A stretch of 64,000 nt of DNA from Spirochaetaceae bacterium (lineage in GTDB: Bacteria > Spirochaetota > Spirochaetia > Treponematales > Rectinemataceae), in assembly GCA_025358255.1 (NCBI GenBank), contig JANYKC010000054.1:1-64000 (forward strand). Direction: 5' to 3'. Within the stretch, counting starts at the first letter, position 1. The number at the start of each line of letters is the position of its first letter. This document shows positions 1 to 7,260 of the stretch, piece after piece. Both the position numbers and the translations under genes were made by a program. The notes beneath the pieces are model-generated. The model saw only the letters and a program-made list of their open reading frames with translations. It was not told where the DNA came from and made no database searches.

Positions 1-1165
1 GTTCAAGGATCTCGTCGGCGAGGACGGGAAACGCCTCGTGGTGCGGAACGGCACGATGCCCGAGCGAACGCTGCTTACCGGGGCCGGCCCGATCCCCATA
101 ACGCGGCCGCGCGTCGATGACCGTGCCTTGGAGACCCTGGGGAAGGAACGATTCACGAGTCGGATCCTCCCGCGTTTCATGCGTAGGGCGCCGAGCATCG
201 ATGCACTGGTTCCCCTGCTATACCTCAAGGGAATCTCGACCGATGACTTCCCGACAGCTTTGGAAGCCATCCTGGGCCCGCAGGCAAAGGGCTTGTCAGC
301 GACCACGGTCGTGCGGCTCAAGGAAATCTGGACGGAGGAGTATGGGGAGTGGTCGAAGCGCGACTTGTCGGGGAAGCGCTACGTGTACGTCTGGGCCGAC
401 GGCGTGTACTGCAGCGCTCGGCTCGAGGATGAGCGCTCCTGTCTGCTGGTCATCATGGGTGCCAATTCCCAAGGCAACAAGGAGTTGATCGCCGTCTCCG
501 ATGGCTATCGGGAGAGCACACAGTCGTGGAAGGAGATCCTCCTTGACCTGCGTTCCCGCGGGCTGAAAATCGCGCCCAAGCTCGCCGTGAGCGATGGAGC
601 GATGGGCTTCCAGGCCGCCGCCGCGGAGGTCTGGGCTGAGACTCGCATCCAGCGCTGCTGGTTCCACAAGTCCGGGAACGTCCTGGACAAGCTCCCGAAA
701 TCCCTTCAGGGGAAGGCCAAGGGGATGCTCCATGACCAGTATCTCGCGCCGACCCGCGAGGATGCGCTCAAGGCTTTCGACCTCTTCGTCGAGTCCTTCG
801 GGACCAAATACCCCAAGGCCGTGGAATGCCTAGTGAAAGACAAGGACGACCTCTTCGCCTTCTACGATTTCCCCGCCGCCCACTGGCTTCACCTGCGCAC
901 GACGAATCCCATCGAGTCGACCTTCGCGACAGTGCGGCTTCGCCACCGCAAGACGAAGGGCTGCGGAACGCGCAAGGCGACGCTGGCGATGGTCTACAAG
1001 CTCTGCAGGGAGGCGGAAAAGGGCTGGAGGAAATTGACCGGGTTCGCGCTGATCCACCTCGTCGAGGTGGGAATAAAGTTCGTGAATGGTGAGCAGGTTA
1101 AAGATGCGGTGGCCTGACCGGGGGAATGTCCAGAAATCCAATCCACAACTATTGACAATATCTTC
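1..1165 (+). mobile_element. IS256-family insertion sequence, right part
   Basis: The transposase reading frame is open to the left edge, so only the right part of the element is in the window. After the transposase stop there are about 50 bp ending in an AT-richer stretch around 1139-1165 that contains CACAACTATTGACAATA. This resembles the terminal inverted repeats of IS256/Mutator-type elements. The exact outer end and the target duplication cannot be fixed without the left end. Confidence 0.75.
2..1117 (+). CDS. IS256-family (Mutator-type) transposase, 5'-truncated by window edge
   Basis: Cut-and-paste or copy-out transposase with a DDE catalytic core. The frame runs from base 2 to a TGA at 1115-1117. 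The GTG at 38 is probably internal, because the codons before it continue the family-like reading KRLVVRNGTMPER. Catalytic candidates are the Asp in VWADGVY, the Asp in LAVSDGAMGF and the Glu in TTNPIESTFATVR. The CWFHKSGNVLDKLPK segment is the family's C/H-containing motif between the second Asp and the Glu. No frameshift is visible in the part present. It sits directly upstream of the Nmad2-Nmad3 pair and may have helped bring it in. Confidence 0.93.
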   Translation, partial: FKDLVGEDGKRLVVRNGTMPERTLLTGAGPIPITRPRVDDRALETLGKERFTSRILPRFMRRAPSIDALVPLLYLKGISTDDFPTALEAILGPQAKGLSATTVVRLKEIWTEEYGEWSKRDLSGKRYVYVWADGVYCSARLEDERSCLLVIMGANSQGNKELIAVSDGYRESTQSWKEILLDLRSRGLKIAPKLAVSDGAMGFQAAAAEVWAETRIQRCWFHKSGNVLDKLPKSLQGKAKGMLHDQYLAPTREDALKAFDLFVESFGTKYPKAVECLVKDKDDLFAFYDFPAAHWLHLRTTNPIESTFATVRLRHRKTKGCGTRKATLAMVYKLCREAEKGWRKLTGFALIHLVEVGIKFVNGEQVKDAVA

Positions 1166-1180
1166 CGGGCTACCTCTCAT
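1152..1180 (+). promoter_or_regulatory. Outward-facing -35 in IS end (possible hybrid promoter)
   Basis: A perfect TTGACA lies at 1152-1157 inside the presumed IS right terminal repeat, pointing towards the Nmad2 gene. At 17 bp spacing the -10 would be the weak TCTCAT at 1175-1180. IS ends commonly supply a -35 that pairs with a chance -10, so this could drive the cassette. The -35 is clear but the -10 is poor. Confidence 0.35.
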
Positions 1181-1215
1181 ACCCTCGGGCAAACAATCAA
1201 AATGATGAGGCTTGA

Positions 1216-1899
1216 ATGGGCTACCAAGTGGACCGAATCTACTCGTATGTCGTCACCCATGACAGCGGCTTCGCCCCTAATCCCTTCTTCGGCATTTGCA
1301 CTCTCGCCTGTTGCAAGCCGAAGATCAGGCAGTCGGTCGGAAGGCTACTGAAGGCATCCCCAAAAGAGAAAGTTTGGATAGTTGGCCTCAGCCCGAGGCA
1401 CGGCAACAAGGGCAACGACATCATCTACATGATGCAGGTGGCATCCTCGATGTCATTCCCCGAGTATTGGCGAGCACATCCCGAAAAGCGTCCGGTCTTT
1501 GCCCAAGGAAAGCAGAAGCAGAGACGCGGTGACAACATCTACGAACCTGATCCTTCAAGCTCTTCTGGCTTCCGGCAATTTCGATCCGCGCATTCGCTGA
1601 ATCCCAAAGACGACCTCCATTGGGCTCAGGACCCGAAGAGCCTTGAGCACGATCTCGGCGGAGAACATGTCCTCATTTCCGACAAATATGTCTACTTTGG
1701 ATCGAGTCCGATTGCCTTGCCTCTTGAGCTACGGGAGCTTGCCGTCGGTCGAGCGCACAAGTGTCATTTCCCGCCAGAGGTACTGGCGTCCTTCTCAGCT
1801 TTCCTCGAAGGCTACCGGAAGGAGATTGAGGCCGGAACTGTCGCCGCGTTGCCGCACATGTGGTCTGATGAAGAGAAGATAAGATGCGCGTCGTCCTGA
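1216..1899 (+). CDS. Nucleotide-modification associated domain 2 (Nmad2) protein
   Basis: A 227-residue protein. The N-terminus YSYVVTHDSGFAPNPFFG, followed by LACCKPKIR and the segment VWIVGLSPRHGNKGNDI, matches my recollection of the Nmad2 family. Comparative genomics has linked that family to DNA base modification or conflict systems; its biochemistry is not known to me. The ATG at 1216 follows GATGAGG with good spacing. No signal peptide or membrane segment is visible, so it should be cytoplasmic. Its 3' end overlaps the next gene by 16 bp, which indicates translational coupling. Base composition is visibly less GC-rich than the genes from 3.5 kb onward, which supports transfer. The family call is from motif memory and not from a search. 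Confidence 0.75.
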   Translation: MGYQVDRIYSYVVTHDSGFAPNPFFGICTLACCKPKIRQSVGRLLKASPKEKVWIVGLSPRHGNKGNDIIYMMQVASSMSFPEYWRAHPEKRPVFAQGKQKQRRGDNIYEPDPSSSSGFRQFRSAHSLNPKDDLHWAQDPKSLEHDLGGEHVLISDKYVYFGSSPIALPLELRELAVGRAHKCHFPPEVLASFSAFLEGYRKEIEAGTVAALPHMWSDEEKIRCASS

Positions 1900-2651
1900 G
1901 CAGAAAGGGGTTCGACTCATCGGCAGGTGGTATGCCGAGCCCGATCCTTCCCGATGGAACCTTGCTGTCACTGCCAATCCCCGACAAGGGCGGAACGGTT
2001 CGTTATGCTGACCTCCATCATGGCGAGTCGAGCTTCCTCGACATCATCAAACAACTGAAGCCCACATCAAAGATCAAGGCCAACTATACCTGCCACCTTG
2101 ATCCCGATCTCGTGGAGACTGTCGCACCGCGATCCTCGTCATGGCTTCCGCTCTTCGGTCAGTGCAACCAGTCACAGGCCCACCTTGCCCAACATGGAAT
2201 CGGCGTTGGGGACCTGTTCCTCTTCTGGGGATGGTTTCGACAAACCGAGCGCATTGCTGGAAAGCTCAGGTACTGCCCGAATACTCCCGATGTCCATCTC
2301 ATTTGGGGATACATGAAGGTCCAGCGGGTAGTCACTGGCAAGCAGATGCCCCCTGAATATACATACCATCCTCATGGACGATGGGCGCTTGAATCTAATG
2401 CCATCTACGAAGGCGATCCAGCACAGACGGGCGTCCTCAATTACCACCCAAAGCTCGTGCTCACCAAGACCGGAATGACTCGGAGCAAGTGGGAAGTACC
2501 AGAGTTCTTCAAACGAATCGCCATCTCCTACCACTCGAAGGCTTCGTTCCACGATGGATACTTCCAGTCGGCATTGCGCGGACAAGAGTTTGTGCTTGAG
2601 GAATGCAAAGAAGCCGAGGAATGGGCAGAGGAGTTGATCCATTCTTCCTAA
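1884..2651 (+). CDS. Nucleotide-modification associated domain 3 (Nmad3) protein
   Basis: A 255-residue soluble protein starting inside the 3' end of the Nmad2 gene. The N-terminus VVLSRKGFDSSAGGMPSPI, followed by PDGTLLSLPIPDKG, is the hallmark I associate with Nmad3. Later segments include VGDLFLFWGWFRQ, LIWGYMKV and a His/Tyr-rich YTYHPHGRW. The conserved Arg-Lys-Gly-Phe-Asp-Ser start and the WGYM strand hint at a nucleotide-binding or catalytic fold, but the activity is unknown. The 16-bp overlap with Nmad2 argues that the two act together. It ends at a TAA at 2649-2651, immediately before the remnant of an unrelated minus-strand gene. Confidence 0.75.
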   Translation: MRVVLSRKGFDSSAGGMPSPILPDGTLLSLPIPDKGGTVRYADLHHGESSFLDIIKQLKPTSKIKANYTCHLDPDLVETVAPRSSSWLPLFGQCNQSQAHLAQHGIGVGDLFLFWGWFRQTERIAGKLRYCPNTPDVHLIWGYMKVQRVVTGKQMPPEYTYHPHGRWALESNAIYEGDPAQTGVLNYHPKLVLTKTGMTRSKWEVPEFFKRIAISYHSKASFHDGYFQSALRGQEFVLEECKEAEEWAEELIHSS

Positions 2652-2689
2652 CCGTAGGACGGAGACTACTATGTGGAACCAAGATCATT

Positions 2690-2940
2690 ACCAGAATGCC
2701 ATCGCCTTCGTGTAGCTGCCCGATCTCCTGCGCAAGGCGCATGACGATATCGACGATGATGCCGGCAGGTTTCCCATTTTCATCGTAGACCATGGGAGGT
2801 AGCGACTTGTTGCCAAGGAAGAGCAATGGTCGGGATTCCGCGCCCTGGCCATGGGCCATCGGGGAAAAGAGGGCCAGGAGAAGGGCGATAGCCAATCTTC
2901 CGGCAGCTGGGATCTTCCTATCCCGTGCTTGGGTGAACAT
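2690..2940 (-). pseudogene. 5' remnant of a periplasmic-binding-type sensor or transporter gene
   Basis: On the minus strand an ATG at 2940 begins a clear signal peptide (AIALLLALFSPMAHG). It is followed by the start of an SBP_bac_3-like domain: RPLLFLGNKSLPPMVYDE, then GKPAGIIVDIVMRLAQEIG. This is typical of the N-terminus of extracellular solute-binding domains in amino-acid transporters or sensor kinases/GGDEF proteins. Around base 2690-2720 the family-like sequence stops, and the open frame runs on into meaningless codons opposite the Nmad3 3' end. The remaining two thirds of the gene are absent here. The simplest reading is truncation by arrival of the IS/Nmad segment. Confidence 0.65.
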
Positions 2941-3114
2941 TGGGCAATTCTGGCGGCTGATGGCGATAAGCGCAAGAAAAATCTCCAATCCGCGCCTTCT
3001 TGCCAGCCAAGGACCCTGATGGCGGGGTTCCTTGTTCCAAGGCCAGGAAATCGGTCGGCTCCGGCCAAACGGCGGATCGCCCTCTATAAGAGAGCGCTGC
3101 CCTCTTTAGGCAAA

Positions 3115-3143
3115 TTGCTTTCCACCCTTGCCCCACCTAGCAT
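3115..3143 (+). promoter_or_regulatory. Sigma-70-type promoter giving a leaderless XRE transcript
   Basis: TTGCTT at 3115-3120 is followed by exactly 17 bp and then TAGCAT at 3138-3143. Only 6 bp separate the -10 from the GTG at 3150, so transcription would start at or next to the start codon. No usable Shine-Dalgarno precedes the GTG, which fits a leaderless mRNA. Confidence 0.5.
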
Positions 3144-3149
3144 GGCGAG

Positions 3150-3494
3150 GTGACCGATCTCCACCGGAACTTGATCCGCAATCTCAAGCGTAGCCGTGGC
3201 AAGCTTGGCTATTCGCAAGCCGAATTGGCGGAAAAAGCGGATCTTTCGACGGGCTATATCGGCGAGATCGAGATGGGCCGCAAATTCCCCGCGCCGGAAG
3301 CCCTTGAGCGGCTCGCCCTTGCCCTCCGAACCAAAGCCTATCGCCTCCTCATGGGCGAGGAGGATGTCCGCGAGTGGAGCGGACCGGAAGCCTACAAGGC
3401 CGCCATCGAGGAGATCCGCTCGAACATCAACAGCCATTTCGACGAGCTCGAGAAGGGCCAGGATGGAGGGCCTGAAACCGGGGGCGAGGGATAG
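3150..3494 (+). CDS. XRE-family helix-turn-helix transcriptional regulator
   Basis: A 114-residue DNA-binding protein. Residues about 8-65 form a Cro/CI-type HTH: LIRNLKRSRGKLGYSQAELA, then AEKADLSTGYIGEIEMGRK and the ALERLALAL helix. The C-terminal tail is acidic and Gly-rich and looks disordered. The GTG at 3150 is the only start that keeps the full first helix, and it lies right behind a -10 element (see the promoter entry). It converges on the phosphatase gene with a 9-bp gap. Targets are unknown. It may be autoregulated, as small XRE proteins often are. Confidence 0.85.
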   Translation: MTDLHRNLIRNLKRSRGKLGYSQAELAEKADLSTGYIGEIEMGRKFPAPEALERLALALRTKAYRLLMGEEDVREWSGPEAYKAAIEEIRSNINSHFDELEKGQDGGPETGGEG

Positions 3495-3503
3495 CCGACA
3501 GCC

Positions 3504-5642
3504 TCAGGACAGGCGCTTGAGGACGATGGCCGTCAGGTCGTCATCGAAGTGCCTCGAGTCGCAGAAACCCTCGATGTCGATGAGGATGGAGTTGAGCGCA
3601 TCCGCCGCCGATGTCGCGTCGGCCTTTGCCAGGCTTTCAAGGAGCCGCTCCCGACCGTAGCGCTCTCCCGAACCGTTCTTTGCCTCTTCCAGGCAATCCG
3701 TATAGGCCAGGAGGAGGTCTCCGGGGCCGGGGACAAAACGCAAGGCCGACCAGCCGCCCGCGAAACCGCTCTTCCCGAGGACGGGTCCACGAAAACCATC
3801 TTGGCCCCGTGGCAGGACGGCCACGGCCTTTTCCGCGCCGGCGCGTCGGTACAGGAGATCGGGATGGGCGGCGTTCGCGTATTCGATCCTGCCGCCCTCG
3901 AGCCTGAGGATGAGGCAGGTAAGGTATTCGTCCACCGCGCCGATCTCCGTCTCAAGGTCGGCATGGACCAAGCCCAGGAGATCGCCCAGCGGGAGCTTGC
4001 GGTTCTCGAAGTAACGGCGGCCGAAGACCGAACGCGCCAGCACCGAGACCAGTCCCGCACCCATGCCGTGGCCGGAGACATCTCCCACCACCAGGCCGGA
4101 CAGGCGGGAGCCCTCGACATAGAAATCGAAAAAATCCCCCGAGACCTTGGCCGCAGGCCTGAAGGCCAAGGCCAGGTCCCAGCCCTCGACCTCGGGAGGG
4201 GACGAGGGAAAGAAGCCCCGCTGCACGCGGGCGGCGATCTCGAGATCGCGCTCGGCGACATCGGCCGCGTTCGAGAGCCTAAGGCCCTGCTGCACGATCT
4301 CTTCGCCAAGGCCGCGCTGGTTCTCGATGGAGGTCGCGATCTGCGCCGATCGTTCGACGACCTTGCGCTCGAGGGATTCCCGCAGTTCCTCGAGTTCGAC
4401 ATACACCCCGACAAACTGGCTGGCCAGGATGGCCGCCGCGCCGAGGACAAAGAAGACAAAGGCATATTTCGAGTAGGCGAACTCCAGGCCTGTCGCGACG
4501 GAGAGCATGTCCGCGATCAAGGACGCGGCGAAGACCAGGGTGCCGAGGAAAAGGAGGCTCTCGTCCGAGACAAGGATCTGGCCGAACCGGGGTCGCCTCG
4601 CGCTTCCCTTGCCCCTGATCCTCGCGACAAGCCTGGGCACGAGGTGGAAGGCAAAGAGGATGAGGAGCTGGATGGCGACCAGGGCCTCCCATACCACCCT
4701 AAGCGGCTCATGCCGGTAAAAAGGCAGGAGACACGACAGGACGATGCTGGAGATGAGTCCCAGCTTGGACACGACGCTCACCTTGCTGCGGAGCGCCGTT
4801 TCGCAAAAAGCCACGATGATCGGCAAGGAGAGGAAGAGGCATGCGTACTCTATGACGCGCAGGATGGCGGTGTCGGAGAGGAGGATTGCGGCCGTCTGGG
4901 ACCGCGCGAAGAGGAAGGCGCTGAAGAGGAAGGCGCCGAGCCCGAAGATGCTGTAGGTGCGGTTCTTGGGCCTCAGCGCAAATAGGATGAAGTGATAGAG
5001 GGCGAAGAGGGCGTAGACACCGATGAGGGCGATATCGAGGTACTCCCCCCCCTGCCGGAAGAGTCGGGCGTAGCTGTCGATGATGATGGAGCGGCCGCCG
5101 GCAAGGCCGGTCAGCTCGTCGCTCGGGTCGCCGTTGATATGGAAGGCAAGGACGTTCGAGCCGAGCCTGAGGCTGCGCTTGTCAAGGGTCACGATGACAT
5201 CGCGGAGGGTCCGCTCCGGGGAAAGCCCGCCATTTCGCGCTCGATACAGCTCGTCATAGAGGGGGGCACCGTTCAAGTAGAGCGCCCAACCCTGGCCCGC
5301 CTGGGGAATCATGACGGAGAGCCCGGTCGTATTGATGAGGGCAAGGTCGGCCTCGAAAACGCAGGCGATGGTAAAGTCGTCGGTCGCCTGCTTTTCGAAT
5401 TCCATGATGCCAGGCATCGTCATCCCGTCGAGATGGAAGTTGCGGACCGCGAGGCTCTGGCCCTTCTCATGGGCTATCGCCAGCCATCCGCCCTCTCCGG
5501 GCGCCGGTTGGTTGACGATCGTATTGGGGTCGAAGCCGCGACGGGCATAGTAGACGGTTTTCCCCAGGTCGATCCGCTCGGCGAATAGACCCGCAAGGAC
5601 AAAGGCGAGGGAAAAGGCGAGGGCCGCGAGTCTTCTGCCCAC
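3504..5642 (-). CDS. 7TM receptor-type PP2C/SpoIIE (RsbU-like) serine phosphatase
   Basis: A 712-residue membrane signalling protein. Residues 1-21 are a signal peptide. About 25-195 is a periplasmic beta-rich sensor region with GWALYLNGAPLYDE and SNVLAFHINGD, like the DISMED-type jelly rolls. About 200-430 holds seven membrane segments, then a coiled coil (VELEELRESLERKV). About 470-712 is a PP2C_SIG domain starting LEIAARVQRGFFP, with metal-binding Asp in KVSGDFFDF and VVGDVSGHG and the closing DDDLTAIVLK. Family role: dephosphorylation of an anti-anti-sigma (STAS) protein in a partner-switching module. No STAS or anti-sigma gene is in the window. GTG at 5642 follows AGGAGG. The gene lies 13 bp behind the GPH transporter on the same strand, so the two are probably co-transcribed. 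Confidence 0.9.
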   Translation of the reverse strand: MGRRLAALAFSLAFVLAGLFAERIDLGKTVYYARRGFDPNTIVNQPAPGEGGWLAIAHEKGQSLAVRNFHLDGMTMPGIMEFEKQATDDFTIACVFEADLALINTTGLSVMIPQAGQGWALYLNGAPLYDELYRARNGGLSPERTLRDVIVTLDKRSLRLGSNVLAFHINGDPSDELTGLAGGRSIIIDSYARLFRQGGEYLDIALIGVYALFALYHFILFALRPKNRTYSIFGLGAFLFSAFLFARSQTAAILLSDTAILRVIEYACLFLSLPIIVAFCETALRSKVSVVSKLGLISSIVLSCLLPFYRHEPLRVVWEALVAIQLLILFAFHLVPRLVARIRGKGSARRPRFGQILVSDESLLFLGTLVFAASLIADMLSVATGLEFAYSKYAFVFFVLGAAAILASQFVGVYVELEELRESLERKVVERSAQIATSIENQRGLGEEIVQQGLRLSNAADVAERDLEIAARVQRGFFPSSPPEVEGWDLALAFRPAAKVSGDFFDFYVEGSRLSGLVVGDVSGHGMGAGLVSVLARSVFGRRYFENRKLPLGDLLGLVHADLETEIGAVDEYLTCLILRLEGGRIEYANAAHPDLLYRRAGAEKAVAVLPRGQDGFRGPVLGKSGFAGGWSALRFVPGPGDLLLAYTDCLEEAKNGSGERYGRERLLESLAKADATSAADALNSILIDIEGFCDSRHFDDDLTAIVLKRLS

Positions 5643-5655
5643 GAAAGGGTTCCTC

Positions 5656-7044
5656 CTAGAGTTCGCGTTCGGCGAGAAGACGGCGGTTCTCCTCGATCCG
5701 TGCCTGGGTCAGGGTGTTCATGCGCAGGAAAACGATGCCGGCAAGGAGGAGGAAAAGAGCCGGGATCGCAGCCAGGTGCAACCGTATACCCAGCTGCGCC
5801 GTGGACGAGCGTGGATTGATGGCAAAGCCCGTGGCAGCGTGGACAGCCCAGAAGGCGACGGCCTGGACCGCGTAGGCGAGTCGGCCGAAAAATGCCCTGA
5901 ATCCCAGGTAGACCCCGTCATCCCGGCGACCGGTCTTGACGACGATCTCGTCGATGACATCGGCCATCGCGGGTGTCATGAGGAGCCAGAAGCCGCCGAA
6001 GGAAAGGCCCCAGCCAAACATCGCGATGACAAAGGCGATATAGCTTTGCACGAAAAGGAGGGGCAGGCAGGAGATGGCGAGGGTGAAGGAGGCGGCGGCG
6101 ATGAGCTTCTGGTGGCTCTTGAATTTCTTGATCAAGGCCAGCCAGATGGGCACCGCGGCGAGGGCTCCGACCAGCATTCCCGCGAAAATGAGTGTCGTGC
6201 TCCGTCCGAGGATGTAGTCGCCGACATAATGGATGGAAGCGGTCATGGAAAGCGCCGCCACCTGGTAGAGGCAATAGAGAAGGATAAAAGCCATGAAGTC
6301 ACGTACGCCAAGGGCCTCGCGGAGGAGCTTGAAGAAGGAAGGGGCTTCACTTCGGGCTTTTTCCTGTTCGAGGTAGCGCGCGATCATGGCTGGCGTCTCC
6401 TTGACGCCCGGCATGAGGAGGAGGGCCAAAAGGAGGGCGGCGACACCGAACACCGCGGCATTCGTCAGGTAGCTCGCCGGATTCCCGTAATGGATGATGA
6501 AGGTCGGGGTCACCGCACCCGCCGCCACGCCCAGGACACCGATGAGGGTGCCGATGCCGGCAGCCTTGGAGCGCTCCTCGGGGCTGCGGAAGCGATCGGG
6601 GAAGATGGACTGGTAGTTCAATTCCCAGGTTGAGTAGAGGGCATCGTAGAGGCAGATGCTGATGAGGAACCAGAGGAAGAGCCCCAGGCTTCCCAGGCCG
6701 ACAGGTGGGGCGAAGACAAAAAAGAAGACGAGGCCACAGGTGAGGGAGCCGAGGAGGATCCAGGGGAAGCGGCGGCCAAGCTTGGCCGTGAACCGGGTGG
6801 GCCTCGAGGTGAAGAAGCCGATGATGGGATCATTGACCGCGTTCCAGACCGAATACAGGATGAGGGCGGCAGCCACAAGGGCGGCGGGCAGCTTGACTTC
6901 GGTCTCATAGAACTTGAAAACGAGGGAGGCGATGCCGCCCGTCAGGAATTCCGCGAGGAATTTCCCGGTTCCATAGCTCGCCATGACGCCCAAAGACGCC
7001 TGTCTCGTGTCGTTGCCTGGTTTTCTGCGCATTCCCGCGAGCAT
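5656..7044 (-). CDS. GPH-family (MFS) sugar:cation symporter
   Basis: Inner-membrane carrier of the glycoside-pentoside-hexuronide:cation family, 462 residues with about 12 membrane segments. Diagnostic stretches are SVWNAVNDPIIGFFTSRPTR between the first helices, RRFPWILLGS, and DVIDEIVVKTGRRDDGVYLG in the second half. ATG at 7044 was chosen because GGAGAGGGGG stands 1-6 bp upstream; an earlier in-frame codon at 7068 lacks this. Substrates in the family are glycosides, pentosides or hexuronates taken up with Na+ or H+; the substrate here cannot be told. It precedes the 7TM phosphatase in one transcription unit. Confidence 0.9.
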   Translation of the reverse strand: MLAGMRRKPGNDTRQASLGVMASYGTGKFLAEFLTGGIASLVFKFYETEVKLPAALVAAALILYSVWNAVNDPIIGFFTSRPTRFTAKLGRRFPWILLGSLTCGLVFFFVFAPPVGLGSLGLFLWFLISICLYDALYSTWELNYQSIFPDRFRSPEERSKAAGIGTLIGVLGVAAGAVTPTFIIHYGNPASYLTNAAVFGVAALLLALLLMPGVKETPAMIARYLEQEKARSEAPSFFKLLREALGVRDFMAFILLYCLYQVAALSMTASIHYVGDYILGRSTTLIFAGMLVGALAAVPIWLALIKKFKSHQKLIAAASFTLAISCLPLLFVQSYIAFVIAMFGWGLSFGGFWLLMTPAMADVIDEIVVKTGRRDDGVYLGFRAFFGRLAYAVQAVAFWAVHAATGFAINPRSSTAQLGIRLHLAAIPALFLLLAGIVFLRMNTLTQARIEENRRLLAEREL

Positions 7045-7181
7045 ACCCCCTCTCCGGCTCCGCCACAAGTGCGTTTTTGCCGCAGGAAAGCTTCCAGCCG
7101 TTTGGACGGGGGAATATGTGCGCCTTCGCTCGGATTCCGCTCCTTCCTTATCGATTTTTCACGCATTTCTCACTTTTTCGA

Positions 7182-7210
7182 TTGCACATGTTGGATTGTC
7201 ATTTTAAACT
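7182..7210 (+). promoter_or_regulatory. Candidate promoter of ugpBAE operon
   Basis: TTGCAC at 7182-7187 is followed by 17 bp and TAAACT at 7205-7210, giving a leader of about 44 nt before the ugpB ATG. The region 7140-7205 is T-rich compared with its surroundings. The rest of the 216-bp divergent gap (7045-7260) shows no other clear element, and I could not identify a promoter for the GPH gene. Confidence 0.4.
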
Positions 7211-7260
7211 GGTTTCCCGCGGGGCCGATACCTGAGCCCCGACAATCGACAGGAGGCAAC

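Noticed and set aside
3549..4985. Long open frame antisense to the SpoIIE-type phosphatase
   Set aside because: It is a product of GC-rich codon structure on the opposite strand; its translation is low-complexity (Glu, Gly, Asp, Arg) with no family features.
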